A stretch of DNA of 64,000 nucleotides from Rhodoferax lithotrophicus (GTDB taxonomy: Bacteria > Pseudomonadota > Gammaproteobacteria > Burkholderiales > Burkholderiaceae_C), in the NCBI RefSeq assembly GCF_019973615.1, contig NZ_AP024238.1, positions 2,170,001 to 2,234,000 on the forward strand. Direction: 5' to 3'. The first letter of the stretch is position 1. Every line of letters begins with the position of its first letter. The position numbers were made by a program, and so were the translations under genes. Positions 27,983-38,657 of the stretch are shown here, piece after piece. The notes below the pieces were generated by a model, which was given only the letters and a program-made list of their open reading frames with translations, made no database searches and was not told the origin of the DNA.

Positions 27983-28877
27983 TCAGCCGAATGTTCTTTG
28001 CAATTGATTGATTTCACAAACAAGCAACTGTGCAATTTTGCGGGCATCGACAATGGCACTGAACATTCCACTAGATGCCGTTGGTCGTTCCCTCATTGGG
28101 TCGTGAACGCCGGTTTGCGCGAGAAACAGCCATCCTGGCCTCAGAAAGTCGACAGCACTCGGTAAGGCGGCAGTCCCATGGCCATGAAAAGGGGAAAGTT
28201 GAATGGCGGGAAACCCGTAAAAGGGAATGTTGGAAGGCACATCAGTGGAATGACCAATGGCGCATCATTTCTCGGGTACTGAAGAATCAACAGATTACAG
28301 GGGGGGGTCGGATTTAAAGTGCAGTGACGTTCCGCAGTAACACGTACAACGCCAGAAGTGAAACCGTTGCAGAAAAAGCCAAGTTTTAGGGATGCTTGGA
28401 GGAGGGCTCAGCACTGCATCATTCCTGCAGAGGCCATTTATGAACCAGACTTTCTTAGTCTATGACATTTGTTTGTTGAGGCTGCTGATTTGGCAGCGAA
28501 CAATCGACACTGTAATCGGGCTTATATCGGGACATGTCTGCAGCGGCTTTTGCCAAAGATGGTGATGGCCTTTCTGGGGAAGGCATTTGGATTGCTTAGT
28601 GCAAACTCACACCAACGTAGACTAGGTCGGAAATCACTAAGACCGAATCAGCATGTCAAACCACATCCGAGCATGGCTTACAAGGGGTGGGACTTAAGTC
28701 CGTGCATCGCTGTCAGGAGGGGTAAACTGGGTGTGGAGAATATCAACACGGGTAGTTTCCGCAAGTGAAATTGGCCTTCAATGGGTCGCCTCAGAAAACG
28801 AAATAAGGTACGCGAAGACCCAACCTGGCGAGTCAAATCTCGTTCATCAATGTTGACATGCACTCTTGCTCCGGTGA
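27983..28877. other. Relic region without intact genes
   Basis: About 900 bases of short open frames in all directions. It contains repeat copy B (28614-28704). A stretch near 28520-28570 resembles the IS91-like relic at about 33170-33240 (GGGACATG then CTGCAGCGGCT then GCCAAAGAT). No start codon with a ribosome site leads to a convincing protein. Confidence 0.45.
28614..28704. repeat. 90-bp imperfect direct repeat, copy B
   Basis: Begins ACGTAGACTAGGTCGGAAAT and ends near ACTTAAGTCCGTG. Same orientation as copy A at 19797-19886. Confidence 0.55.
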
Positions 28878-31549
28878 TTAATCATTGCTCGTTTTGGTAA
28901 AGGGTACGGTTTGGGCTTTATGGTTCTCAATCTCGTGAAAGTGAACCGCATTGCGTCCAGCATCCTTGGATCGGTACATGGCTGAATCGGCCCATTTAAG
29001 AATATTGTCGTACGTGGCTTCATCACCAAGAAAAACCGTGCCACCGATGCTTGCTGAACTTCGATGTTCTATGATCGTCTGCGTCAATGCGTCATGGCTG
29101 ATATTCAATAGGTAGGGTGCCAAAAGGCTCTCGCGTATTTTCTCGGCAATCATGGAAGCATGTGCAAGGGCCATTCGCTTATCTGAGCCCAAATCATTCA
29201 GCAACACCACAAACTCGTCACCGCCAAAACGAGCCACAGTGTCAATTTCGCGCACACAACTCACCAAGCGTCTGGCTGCCTCCTTGAGAAGGAGATCTCC
29301 GACCAAATGACCTTGTGTGTCATTGAGTGACTTGAAGTTGTCCAAATCAAGAATTAGCAATGCCCCATGGGAGGCTGTGCGTTGGCTGACAGCAATGCCT
29401 TGAGTCAGGCGATCATTCAGCAATCGTCGGTTGGGCAATTTGGTAAGCGCATCATAGAACGCGAGTTGGCGTATTTCTACCTCGGCCTTCTTGCGCTCGG
29501 AAATGTCGACAAAGGTGGCAATAGCACCTGTAACGATTCCGTCGGAAAGAATTGGCCTAGCCCAGTACTCCACCGGGAGCGATGTGCCATCTTTCCGCCA
29601 AAAGACATCGTCTGAACAGTGTACTGATTGGTTCTTTTGATAGGCGATATACATCCTGCATTCAGAAGCCGGATAGTGCGAACCATCCGCGTGCGAGTGG
29701 TGGATAAGTTCATGGGTATGCTTTCCCAATACTTCGTCTTGACTACCGTATCCAAGCAACCGTAAAAATGCACTGTTGGCAAAGGTACAGTCTCCATTCG
29801 AGTCAACGCCATAGGCCCCTTCGGCCATAGAGTCCAGCAGTGAAAAAAGTTTTTGATGTGACTCCTGCACTGCTGCTTCGGCTTGCTTCTGCGCCGTCAC
29901 ATCATCGTAGATGGCAACCACTTCACCTGAGGGTAAGCGATAGACATGGTTATCGCGCCAGTGTTGTATGTGCTGGTCGGAATAGAACGTAACCAGAAAT
30001 CGCTCGGACTTTCCCGTTTTGAGCACCCGTTGCAGAACGGCAAACAGACCAAACTCTTTGACCCCAGGGAAAACCTCTGTCAATCGTTTGCCAATCACAT
30101 TGGAACGATTAATTTTTTCAAGGACTTCAACCGAACGATTGATGTCCTTGAACAAAAAATCCTGGCCATCATCCACTGCTGTGTAGACTGCCACGCCACT
30201 GCTCATGTTCTGGAACAAACCATGAAATAAGGCTTCGCTATAGGCAAGCTGTTGCTGTGCCAGAAATCGCTTCGTGACATCTTGCTTCACCGCAACGAAA
30301 TGGGTGATCCGGTCGTCTTCATCAACCAAAGGCGTGATCGTCATCTCTTCGTGATATTGCGATGCATCTTTGCGTCGATTAATGATTTCACCATGCCATA
30401 CCTTTCTGGACAGAATGGTGTCCCATAAGGACTTATAGAAGTCGTTCCCGTGTTCACCAGACTTCAACAGATCTCTTGGGTTTTGACCAATAGCTTCTCT
30501 GGAACTGTATCCCGTGAGTTGGCTGGCTGCGTTGTTGATCCATTCAATTCGACCCGTATCGTCCGTGATGACAATCCCGTTTGCCATAGCGTTAAGCGCA
30601 CTGTCCTTCAACCGCAGTTTCCTCAGTGCATCCTTGCTGGCTTTGACACTGGTCGTGATCGCCATGGCGGTCACTGACAGAATCAATATATATGTCCAAT
30701 AATTATCCAGATCGGTACGGGCAACATCATTGGCAAAAAGGCCAATCTTCCGATAGACACCGAAAAGTGCCTGTATGGACACCATGAGCACAGCAAATGC
30801 AGAGCCACGTGGCCCCAATCGCAAGGAGACAAAACAAATAAAGAGGAATATCCAGTATCCTTTTGGTGTCTCGGTCAGGTATGAGCTAAACCAATTCAGA
30901 AAAACGGCTTGTCCAGCCAGAAACGTCGCGCCAAGCAAAAATAGCCCCTCTGCACGGATAGCGGCCGTGGGACGCATCGACGTATCTGTCCGCCACGCCA
31001 AAATCAAAGGCGTGATCAGCACCACGCCGAGCGTATCTCCCATCCACCAAATAACGACACTGCTTTTCAGGTTAGCCGGGCTGATGATGTCAGCCAATAG
31101 CAAAGACAAAGGGCCAATGATGGCTCCAGCAAGGCAGGCCAGGCTTGCCCATCCAATGAAGCGAAGATAGCTGGTCAGTGAGTCAAAGAACTTAGTGGTG
31201 TAATCGTTGCGTACCAATAGCCACCATCCCAACAGTGCCTCCAGTACATTGGCAAGGGTAATTCCGACGATTGCCCACAGTGAATCGTTCGAGAGTGCAT
31301 TCAAGAGTAACGATCCCCAAAAAAAACGCCACTCAAATAGCGCTTGCCACCAAGCAACACTGCCGCCAGTGCTAAACCGCTACCTGGCCAGAAGATACTG
31401 ACGATACCGTGATTGATGATGTAATGGTGAACAGCACGACCCAGCAGTAAATAGAGTGCAGCAACTGAGAACTGCCATAGCCACTCGTTTTGGTCACTTT
31501 TTTTGGTTTGACTTGTTGTCTGGCATGATGTTGCGAGAGATTGTGCCAA
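28878..31549 (-). pseudogene. MASE1-PAS-GGDEF diguanylate cyclase, one N-terminal frameshift
   Basis: The uninterrupted part (31304 to 28878) is 808 residues. It has several membrane helices, then three PAS-like domains (one with the typical ITDDTGRIEWINNAA) and a GGDEF domain. The active motif RFGGDEF is intact and a product-inhibition RxxD site (REID) lies five residues before it. No EAL domain is present, so it should make cyclic di-GMP. The first membrane helices lie in another frame up to 31549. A run of eight A at 31319-31326 must lose two bases or gain one. The 5' end is uncertain: a TTG at 31549, or an ATG at 31575 if a T7 run also changes. Two six-base runs inside the gene are in frame, so not every run is affected. 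Confidence 0.85.
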
Positions 31550-31788
31550 CGCTTCTTTTGAGTTTTCATTGGCATTTTGGTCGTTTTTTCGCCGTTTTGT
31601 AGTTGATAAATATCTTGTTTATCGAGACTTTATTGACAAAAGGCAGGGTCTGATTGGCATGTCGCCATTTGGTGCCTCAGCACTTGGTCGAAACGTTGCA
31701 AGGCAAATACTGCGCCAAGGCATCATCATGGCCAGACATATATGTTTGACCAGGAAGGTAATGCGTTCGTGCAACAAAACTCGTGGCA

Positions 31789-32178
31789 TTACAGAAACTT
31801 TAAAAGGTGTTCGATTTTCACTTTCAACATGGAAATGTTGGGTGGTTTGACAATGTATCCTGCAATCCCCAAAGGGATCATTTCATTGAGTTTGTCGCTA
31901 CTGTCGTCAGCACTCATCATCAAAACCGGAGTTTTACGAATTTCAGTCACCGGGTGTTTTCGTAAGTTGCGTACGAAATCAAACCCATTCATGGGTGACA
32001 TGTGAATATCAGACAGGATGACATTGGGCTTTGCACTGATGGCCAATGCCAATCCAGTGACACCATTGCCAGCTTCCATGATTTGACCCACACCCATACG
32101 CTTAAGCATATTGACAACATACGATGTCATGACGGGATCGTCATCAATCACCATGACTTTTGCTTCACCCAACTTCAT
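31789..32178 (-). CDS. CheY-like single-domain response regulator
   Basis: 129 residues forming one receiver domain. Acidic pocket IDDDP is at residues 11-15, the phospho-acceptor Asp is in VILSDIHMSPMNG near residue 56, and the conserved Lys is in GYIVKPPN near 111. There is no output domain. It lies upstream of the diguanylate cyclase on the same strand, 240 bases away, and the two may form a signalling pair; that link is inference. Intact. Confidence 0.9.
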   Translation of the reverse strand: MKLGEAKVMVIDDDPVMTSYVVNMLKRMGVGQIMEAGNGVTGLALAISAKPNVILSDIHMSPMNGFDFVRNLRKHPVTEIRKTPVLMMSADDSSDKLNEMIPLGIAGYIVKPPNISMLKVKIEHLLKFL

Positions 32179-32460
32179 TATTTATCCTTGTTTTTCTGAA
32201 ATTTATCCATACGACATACACCAACTGACCGCCTCAAAAAAACGTTGGCATCATTGCCCTATTGATAGGCTGACCTAATAACGGTTTCTGTGAGTAGCCT
32301 GTTCCTCTTTTCAACTGTTTCCTGTGCACGGAAACGAACTCAACCGAGTTTGTGAATTTGGGTTATGCTGCAGTGCAACATTTTAATACTATGACGAGTA
32401 TCACCGCGAAGATGAGCACTGGTCTAAAACTGTAGGTCAACAACCCAGAGGAGAATTCGA

Positions 32461-32766
32461 TGAACCTTCAAGACACGGTGGCACTGATGTTTCCACTGGG
32501 CGTTGTCGCGCAAAGCATTCCTGACAACAGCAGTTTCTTTGAGGTGAACGAAATTCCTGCACGCTCTGTTCCCCAAAACTGTGCCATGCTTGCCACTGGT
32601 GAGTTTCAGTATTCACGTGACCAGGATTGCACAGGCAGTTTTTTGGTACAAGCTGAGGAACATGTATTTTTTCATACGCATATATTCCACCCGTTCAGGC
32701 GGTTGGCATGCCGAGGTGGTGGTACGTTCGGGTTTTGATCCAGGGACAAAACCGCGGGCGAACTGA
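32461..32766 (+). pseudogene. Hypothetical protein, probable frameshift
   Basis: ATG at 32461 with a good ribosome site (AGAGGAG). The start is MNLQDTVALMFPLGVVAQSI. Shortening the T6 run near 32668 by one base continues the frame as IRIYSTRSGGWHAEVVVRSG to a TGA at about 32766, about 101 residues. I do not recognise the family. Confidence 0.4.
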
Positions 32767-33518
32767 TCTTCGGTGCAAGCACAAACGTATCCCATTCGCT
32801 TCTCCATGCGTACGAAGCGGGTGGTTTTTTCCAGTGAAAGTCTACGATGGCGTTTGGTATATACAGCTCCTATGCTGATCACCGATTTTCGGCGTTCATT
32901 GGCAATTTGGCGTTGATGGCACAGCCAGTCTGCACTGCTGTGAATTCGCGCATTCTGGAAACCACTGTTTAGTACACCCTCTTAAAGTAGGTGTCCTGAT
33001 CAAGACATTTGTAGTGTGCCGCTACCTCGCCGATTCAACGATTCAATGCACCATGCACAACAAACCCACCCGTCTTGAAAGCCACTGGGCAACACATGCA
33101 ACAGAAAACGCCGCATGAACTCCTCAGGCTCCAGCGTCATTGTCTTGTGGCGCGTCTTGCCAGTGGCACTGGTAATTGGGCCTATGCCGGGACATGCCTG
33201 CAGCGGCTGCTGCCAAAGATCGCATTGGCCAGTGGTAGTCGGCGCAGAAAGCGGAATATAAGACCCGGTAAGCCATTGCGATGGTTATCCACACCGTTAA
33301 GACCCATTTCCTGCCCGGTGGACTTCGGTTTCATACTGCCCATTTGGACATTCCAATTTTCTTCCTTGGCGACCGGACATAACTCCGATTAGCTTTTTAC
33401 CTGATAGAAAAGTGTTTTGTTTTCCCTGACGGTGTGTTTGGTTGACTTCAAGAATCTGCTCTGCGGAGATGTGACCAAAAGAGTCCCCATTGCGTTCGCG
33501 GGGGGGGCGGATTGCGCC
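32767..33518. other. IS91-like transposase relic and non-coding remains
   Basis: On the minus strand around 33000-33140, fragments read KTMTLEPEEFMRRFLLHVLP and then a Gly-Phe segment. These are typical of the IS91/ISCR transposase core. The surrounding sequence is in several frames and has no start. The rest of the stretch shows no gene. A run of eight G lies near 33501. Confidence 0.5.
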
Positions 33519-33557
33519 TTTTGAACTTTCCCGTGGATTTATCAGCAAGTTTTGAAT
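33519..33557 (+). repeat. TA-flanking repeat R3
   Basis: TTTTGAACTTTC, a 20-base spacer, then AAGTTTTGAAT. It has the same half-sites as R1 with a longer spacer. It lies 22 bases beyond the end of the RES toxin gene. Confidence 0.55.
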
Positions 33558-33578
33558 TTTCACCGGGAGATACGTCTC

Positions 33579-34046
33579 TCAGCGCAACCGCATATCCGTA
33601 TTCAGCGTTTCCGGCTCACCCAGCGAGATGTGCTTGAAATCGGGATGAAAGGAGTTGATTAAAAAGTTGAGTTCAGCAGGCATCACCGCACTGGGCACAG
33701 CCAGCACACAACTGCGCGAGCGTCGCAGCCACTCGCCACCAAGGTTCTGCAAGGCTTCGCGGCCAGCATGGGTACGCCAATCCGTTGGCAGATTAGTCGT
33801 GCCCAATATCTCCATGCTGACGTTCTCGGACAGATGGGCCGGTATCAATACATAGTGGGCACGCAAAGGCTCGTCTTGCACCAGCATCTCTAGCAGTGCC
33901 AAAGATCGGCTTTCAGCGGTATAAATCACAGGTTGGCCCACCCGATTCCACAGCCCGCCATACAGCCTTGCGCCTTCGCCAGAAAATGCCTGATCAACAA
34001 AACGGTGTGTGGTGATGCGCCACACAGGGCGAGTTACTGCTTGCAT
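33579..34046 (-). CDS. RES-domain toxin (NAD+ phosphorylase type)
   Basis: 155 residues with the RES family residues: Arg in PVWRITTHRF, Glu in VIYTAESRSLALLEML, and a Ser in the later FLINSFHPDF segment. RES toxins degrade NAD+ and are held by a partner Xre/MbcA-type antitoxin. The ATG overlaps the antitoxin stop (TAATG). The gene is intact, but its antitoxin gene upstream is split by an IS1595 element. Confidence 0.88.
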   Translation of the reverse strand: MQAVTRPVWRITTHRFVDQAFSGEGARLYGGLWNRVGQPVIYTAESRSLALLEMLVQDEPLRAHYVLIPAHLSENVSMEILGTTNLPTDWRTHAGREALQNLGGEWLRRSRSCVLAVPSAVMPAELNFLINSFHPDFKHISLGEPETLNTDMRLR

Positions 34047-34124
34047 TAGGCAAATACGCCGTGCTCAATTCGTCCCAAGGTGCTTACTACGGCCACTGAG
34101 CCTAACTCGGTATCCAATAGTGAT

Positions 34125-35185
34125 GGCTATGTCACCGTTAATTGTGGAAATTTGACCGAGGATCGACAAATGGCTAGAGTGAAGAGGTAACCTGCACGAG
34201 GAGGTCGCCATGCAAGCGCGCATTTTTAATGATTTGATGGGACAAGTGCCCCGACTCACACTACGCCAACGCGATCAGCTCAAGAAGCGCCTTGATGATC
34301 AGGATGCTCAGCAACAGGGGGATTGCGATCATCGAGTCACAAACTGCGATACAAATACGTTGCTGCCCACACTGCCATGACACAGCTCTTGAGCGACATG
34401 GTCAAGTCAGTGGATTGCAGCGCTACCGCTGCAAGGCATGCAGACGGACCTTTAACGCACTGACCGGTACGGCACTGGCGCATTTGCGTAAAAAGGAAAA
34501 ATGGCTCGATTTCAGCGAGGCGCTACTTCAATCGAGAACGCTTCGCCAAGCTGCAAGTGCACTGGAGGTTCATCGCAACACCACTCTACGTTGGCGCCAC
34601 CGTTTCTTGGGCAGCATCAAGATTTGCCGAGCAACAGCGTTGCAGGGGATTACCGAGGCCGATGAAACCTATTTCCTCGAATCGGACAAGGGTTGTCGCC
34701 AACTCCATCGTGCGCCGCGCAGACGTGGCGGGAAAGCCTGCAAAGCGGGCCTATCCAATGAACAGGTGTGCGTTTTGGTGGCACGTGATCGTAACGGGCA
34801 AACCCTGGATTGGGTGACCGGACATGGGCAGATGACCAAAGCCCAACTGGCAGGCGCATTGGAGCCGGTTCTTGCACCGGATGTCTTGCTCGTCAGCGAT
34901 GGAAATCCAACCTACCACTACTTTGCGCAGGATGCTCATATTTCTCACGACTCCATCATTCTGAGCGCAGGCATACGAGTCAAGGGGGGCAGTTCATATC
35001 CGGAACGTTAATGCCTATCATGGTCGCCTCAAACAGTGGATCAATCGTTTTCACGGTGTCGCCACCCATTATCTGGAGAACTACTTGGGCTGGTTTCGCT
35101 CATTGGACAACCATCACGCCAACTCTCGCCAGGATGTTCTGGCTATGGCTATTGGAAAATTTCCACAATTAACGGTGACATAGCC
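34125..35185 (+). mobile_element. IS1595-family insertion sequence, 1061 bp
   Basis: Terminal inverted repeats of 29 bp start GGCTATGTCACCGTTAATTG (34125-34153 and, inverted, 35157-35185). An 8-bp target duplication ATAGTGAT flanks both sides (34117-34124 and 35186-35193). It carries one transposase gene. It inserted into the antitoxin gene of the RES module, after that module was already part of the transposon or its source. Confidence 0.93.
34210..35183 (+). pseudogene. IS1595-family transposase, two homopolymer frameshifts
   Basis: ATG at 34210 with GAGGAGG upstream. Shortening G5 34317 and G6 34984 by one base gives about 323 residues. The N-terminal zinc ribbon is CCPHCHDTALERHG then CKAC. 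The DDE domain has GITEADETYFLES, LLVSDGNPTY, and a late [16 protein letters not shown] with WFRSLD. Target duplication of 8 bp fits the family. Its lesions must postdate insertion into the antitoxin, or be technical like the others. Confidence 0.88.
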
Positions 35186-35705
35186 ATAGTGATAGAGGGC
35201 TGCTGCCGCCTAGTGCCGCATTGGGGCTTTTTAGCCAGCTCATTGCGGCTTGTTCGTCCTCAAACACCTCTACAGCACGCTAAATCACTTGTGCCAAGCG
35301 CACCATTTTTCCCGACTCATCGGAGCTTAAAACGCCTTCTTTTTTGCGTCTTGCGAGCGTGCGTTCAGGAATATCCAGCGCCCGTGACAACTCAGATTGG
35401 CCAATGCCCATCACCCGCACAACCGCATCTACCGCACTTGCTGAAATGCCCTGGCGCACCAACGCAATCCATTCAAGAACTGAGCAAGGCAAGGCGTGCA
35501 GCACAGGCTCGCCACCCAACACCGATGCGGCTGACACGCTCGTCAGGGGTTCCCTTTGCCAATGGTGCTGTAGTCATAAAAAACTTCCTTGTGCCAATTG
35601 GCTTTGAGCATATGCAAAATTGACTTGTTTGTCGTAACAAGGGTGATGTGTGGCATGCGTGTCTGCCCCTCTGAGCTTTTCAGCCAAGGTCACCAACTCC
35701 GCTTT

Positions 35706-35740
35706 GAGTTCAAAACTCGGTGATAAAAGTTCAAAACCTT
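35706..35740 (-). repeat. TA-flanking repeat R4
   Basis: On the minus strand AAGGTTTTGAACTTT, ATCACCG, AGTTTTGAACTC. It lies about 130 bases upstream of the antitoxin start and pairs in inverted orientation with R3 around the RES module. It is almost identical to R1. Confidence 0.7.
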
Positions 35741-35846
35741 CTGAACATCAACAGTACTTGTCTGTTTTGGAGGATTCCACCATCACCTGTTTATCAAACA
35801 CCAAGTCGCTCAGACTTTGCTGTGAGCGCATGCTAAATCAAATTAG

Positions 35847-35860
35847 TGTACGTTCGTACA
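35847..35860. promoter_or_regulatory. Palindrome before the S24 repressor gene
   Basis: TGTACGTTCGTACA is an inverted repeat of TGTACG around two bases, 14 bases before the start of a LexA-like repressor gene. It is a plausible self-regulatory operator. No second copy was found nearby. Confidence 0.45.
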
Positions 35861-35873
35861 TTAAAATATAAGA

Positions 35874-36515
35874 ATGGCACGCCCTAACAATGACGAAACT
35901 CATCTCATGCGGTTGAAAGATCAGTTCGCAGTCAGCCAGTGCATCCCTTCGTATGCGAGCATTAGCCGTCTACTTGGCTTTACAGCAAAAAAACGCAGCA
36001 GTCCAGCTTGTTCGGAGGTTAAGAGACAACGGGTACTTAAAAAATCGTTGATGGCGGCAAAGTGGTTCCATTACGTCGATTTTTTTGAATTGCCACTGAT
36101 GGACATGCACGTTCGGGCTGGCGTGCCTGATGCGATTGATCCTCAGACTTGGGCTAAGGAGACGTTCTCTCTTGAGGGGTTCCTGTTTGGAAAACCATCC
36201 AACTCAGTGGTGATTCGAATTAGGGGTGACTCCATGCGTGATGCTGGAATATTTGATGGCGACTTAGCTGTAGTCGAAAGGTCGCAGACTGCGTATGCAG
36301 GGCAATTTGTGGTCGCTAATGTGGACGGTGAATTCACTCTGAAAGAGTTGAAATATGAAAACCAGCGACCCGTACTAATGCCGCACAACCCTGCCTACTC
36401 ACCAATTTACCCAAAAGCAGATTTATCAATTTTCGGCATTGTCCAAGGCATCGTCCGCAACTACGGAGCAACTAAGCCAATGCAAGTAACATCCACAACA
36501 GGAGCAACGACATGA
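35874..36515 (+). pseudogene. LexA-like (S24) repressor, three compensating homopolymer shifts
   Basis: The open frame is 213 residues, but residues about 38-69 are scrambled. Removing one base from each of A7 35987, A6 36039 and T7 36080 changes that segment to KNAAVQLVRRLRDNGYLK and RRFFEL, a standard LexA-type winged helix, and leaves the frame unchanged downstream. The peptidase part has Ser in RIRGDSMRDAGIFDGD and Lys in VDGEFTLKEL. It is probably a damage- or phage-responsive repressor of the genes that follow. The next gene overlaps by 4 bases (ATGA). Confidence 0.8.
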
Positions 36516-37241
36516 CAGCGACAAGTCGGATCGAATGGACAGAGCAAACTTGGAATCCAACGGTTGGATGCACCAAAATTTCCCCAGGATGCAAACACTG
36601 TTACGCCGAAGCCATGGCGCACCGATTGCAGGCGATGGGCACGCCAGGATACGAAAGAGGGTTTGAGTTGGTTGTCCTTCCGCAGCGATTGGACGATCCG
36701 CTAAAGCGAAAAAAAGCCGACAACATATTTCGTCAACTCAATGTCGGATTTGTTTCATGACCTGGTTCCTGATGAACACATTGATGCTGTCTTTCGTGTG
36801 ATTCAGCAAACGCCTCATCACACATATCAAATTTTGACAAAACGTGCGGCACGAATGGCTCGCTACTTCAAAACACGCCCAGCGCCGACCAATGCATGGT
36901 TGGGTGTTTCAGTAGAAAACCGTAAACAAGGTGTTCCACGAATCACCCACTTGAGAAAAGTGCCTGCACATATTCGCTTCCTGTCTGTGGAGCCGCTATT
37001 GGAGGACGTTGGTGAGCTTGATTTGACAAACATTCACTGGGTGATCGTTGGCGGCGAATCGGGGCCAAAGGCCCGTCCGATGAAGCAAGAATGGGCGGAT
37101 TCGGTGCGCGAGCAGTGTGAAGAGCAAGGCGTGGCGTTTTTCTTCAAACAATGGGGTGGTTGGGGTGTCGATGGTAAAAAAACGGGCAAAAGCTGCAAAT
37201 GGCCGCTTATTGAATGGCCGAACTTGGGACGCAATGCCTGA
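36512..37241 (+). pseudogene. Three-Cys-motif protein (DUF5131, phage Gp37/Gp68 family), one frameshift
   Basis: ATG at 36512 with AGGAG upstream. The signature WNPTVGCTKISPGCKHCYAE carries the three cysteines, which resemble a radical-SAM type cluster site. Shortening A7 36709 by one base joins the two frames into about 242 residues ending near EWPNLGRNA. The second half includes GVSVENRKQGVPRI and HWVIVGGESGPKARP, both typical of the family. Members occur beside a TcmP partner, as here (37325). The biochemical role is not known. Confidence 0.85.
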
Positions 37242-37324
37242 GAATGTAGGTATGCATATGCAAGCTTGACTGACAGGGAGGATGGGCAGGGGGCTTGCTA
37301 AATTAAATAATTATCAGCACACCC

Positions 37325-38621
37325 ATGGTCAAACGTTCAGACAAATACAGCTGGGAAGTCGGCAGTTTGCCACCGCCCATCGATCCCCACAGCTTGGTCA
37401 AGCACAAGATCGTGCGTGGTTATTTGGAGCGCTACATCCAGGTATTGATGAGCAACTACAACATGGAAAAGCTTACGCTTTCGATTGTTGATGGATTTGC
37501 AGGCGGTGGCGAATATGCTTCCGATGATAGCTCTCAATTTCACGAAGGGTCGCCGCTAATCGCATTGACCACCATTGCAGCCAAAGAAGCTGAATTGAAT
37601 GTTGGCCGTTCAAAGCCTAGAAAGGTTGATGCAAAGTATTACTTTGTCGAAAAAAGTAGCGTCAAATTTCAACTACCTTGACAAACTGTTGCGAGCACGA
37701 TTTCCTGCGTCAAGATTTGGCACCGATATTGAGATGCTGAAAGGCACATTTCAGGAAAAGGCGAAAGGAATCATTGCTGACATCCACCGACGCGGGGGGG
37801 GTGAGAGAGCAATTTTCTTACTTGACCAATATGCCTATGATCAAGTCACGGGGCCAATGCTGAAATCTATTTTTTTCAGAGGTGAAGGGTGCCGAGGTCA
37901 TCCTGACGTTCGCCGTTGATTCCCTTATTTCGTTTCTTGCTGATAACGAGGCAAGCCGTGCAAAGTTGTCCCAAATGGGAATGGACGCGCATATTGATTG
38001 GAGCGCACTTGAAGCTTTGAGATCAGCACCTTCTGCCACCTGGCGAGCAGCCATTCAGCGCAATCTGGCAAAGGGACTGATCGCGGCCAGTGGTGCAAAA
38101 AAACTTCACCATTTTTTTACATCACACCAATGGGTAATACGTCATGGACGTATTGGTTCATACATCTTTCAAACAGTGCCAAGGCGCGAGATGTCATGAT
38201 GGAACTCCATTGGCAGTCAGCCAACCATTTTTTCGCACTATTTGGAACCAGATATTTTTACACTGGGGTATCAGGCAAACCTTGATCGAAACGTCACCAG
38301 GCAGGATGCACTTGAACTGGGGGGAATGTCATCAATTTGATGCGTTAGCAGCCAGTCGATGCAAAACGGGACTGACGGAAAAAATTGGTGCCTGCCATTT
38401 ATGATGGGAATCCGACACAATTTTCTCAATTGCTGAACTCAATGGGAAGCCTGACACCCGCCACGGCTGACATGATTCGAGACGCTATCGACCCAGCGAT
38501 TCGTTGCGGTGATATTTTGGTCAGGTCGATGAACGGTGTAAAAAGGGCCAAAGGCCATTCTGTGCAAGCAAACGATATTCTGGAGCGGTCACCTCAAATG
38601 TCTTTAATCTCTCTATTTTGA
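37325..38621 (+). pseudogene. Three-Cys-motif partner protein TcmP (first copy), seven homopolymer frameshifts
   Basis: ATG at 37325. One base removed from each of A6 37650, T7 37870, A7 38097, T7 38112, T6 38228, G6 38319 and A6 38379 yields about 429 residues. The motif IVDGFAGGGEY resembles the SAM-binding loop of DNA methyltransferases. Later segments are ERAIFLLDQYAYDQV and TSWTYWFIHLSNSAKARDVM, characteristic of TcmP. It follows the three-Cys-motif gene, its expected partner. A run of eight G at 37794 is in frame. Function is unknown; a nucleic-acid-modifying role is inference. Confidence 0.78.
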
Positions 38622-38640
38622 GAGGGATTCAGTTAGTTGC

Positions 38641-38657
38641 AGCCTTTCGGCTTTTTT
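38641..38657 (+). terminator. Weak terminator between convergent tcmP genes
   Basis: AGCC-TTTC-GGCT followed by six Ts, 20 bases after the first tcmP stop. The stem is only 4 bp. If the second tcmP runs past 38657, as one correction suggests, the hairpin lies within its 3' end. Confidence 0.35.

Larger units (their letters stand above)
34046..35577 (-). pseudogene. Xre/MbcA-like antitoxin of the RES toxin, split by IS1595
   Basis: The 5' part (35577 to 35194) reads MTTAPLAKGTLTSV, then a helix-turn-helix around GIGQSELSRALDIPERT, and then KMVRLAQVI. It then meets an amber TAG where Gln or another residue is expected, followed by RAVEVFEDEQAAMSWL. One base must also be removed from G4 at 35546 to join the ATG at 35577. 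The IS (34125-35185) splits the codon run after SPLSLL. The 3' part continues DTELGSVAVVSTLGRIEHGV to TAA at 34046-34048. The family is the DUF2384 antitoxin. Damage here includes an insertion and a substitution, so it is certainly non-functional as written. Confidence 0.85.

Noticed and set aside
27031..35740. pdif (XerC/XerD) sites around the toxin-antitoxin modules
   Set aside because: The repeats lack the 11-6-11 dif structure and its conserved half-sites.
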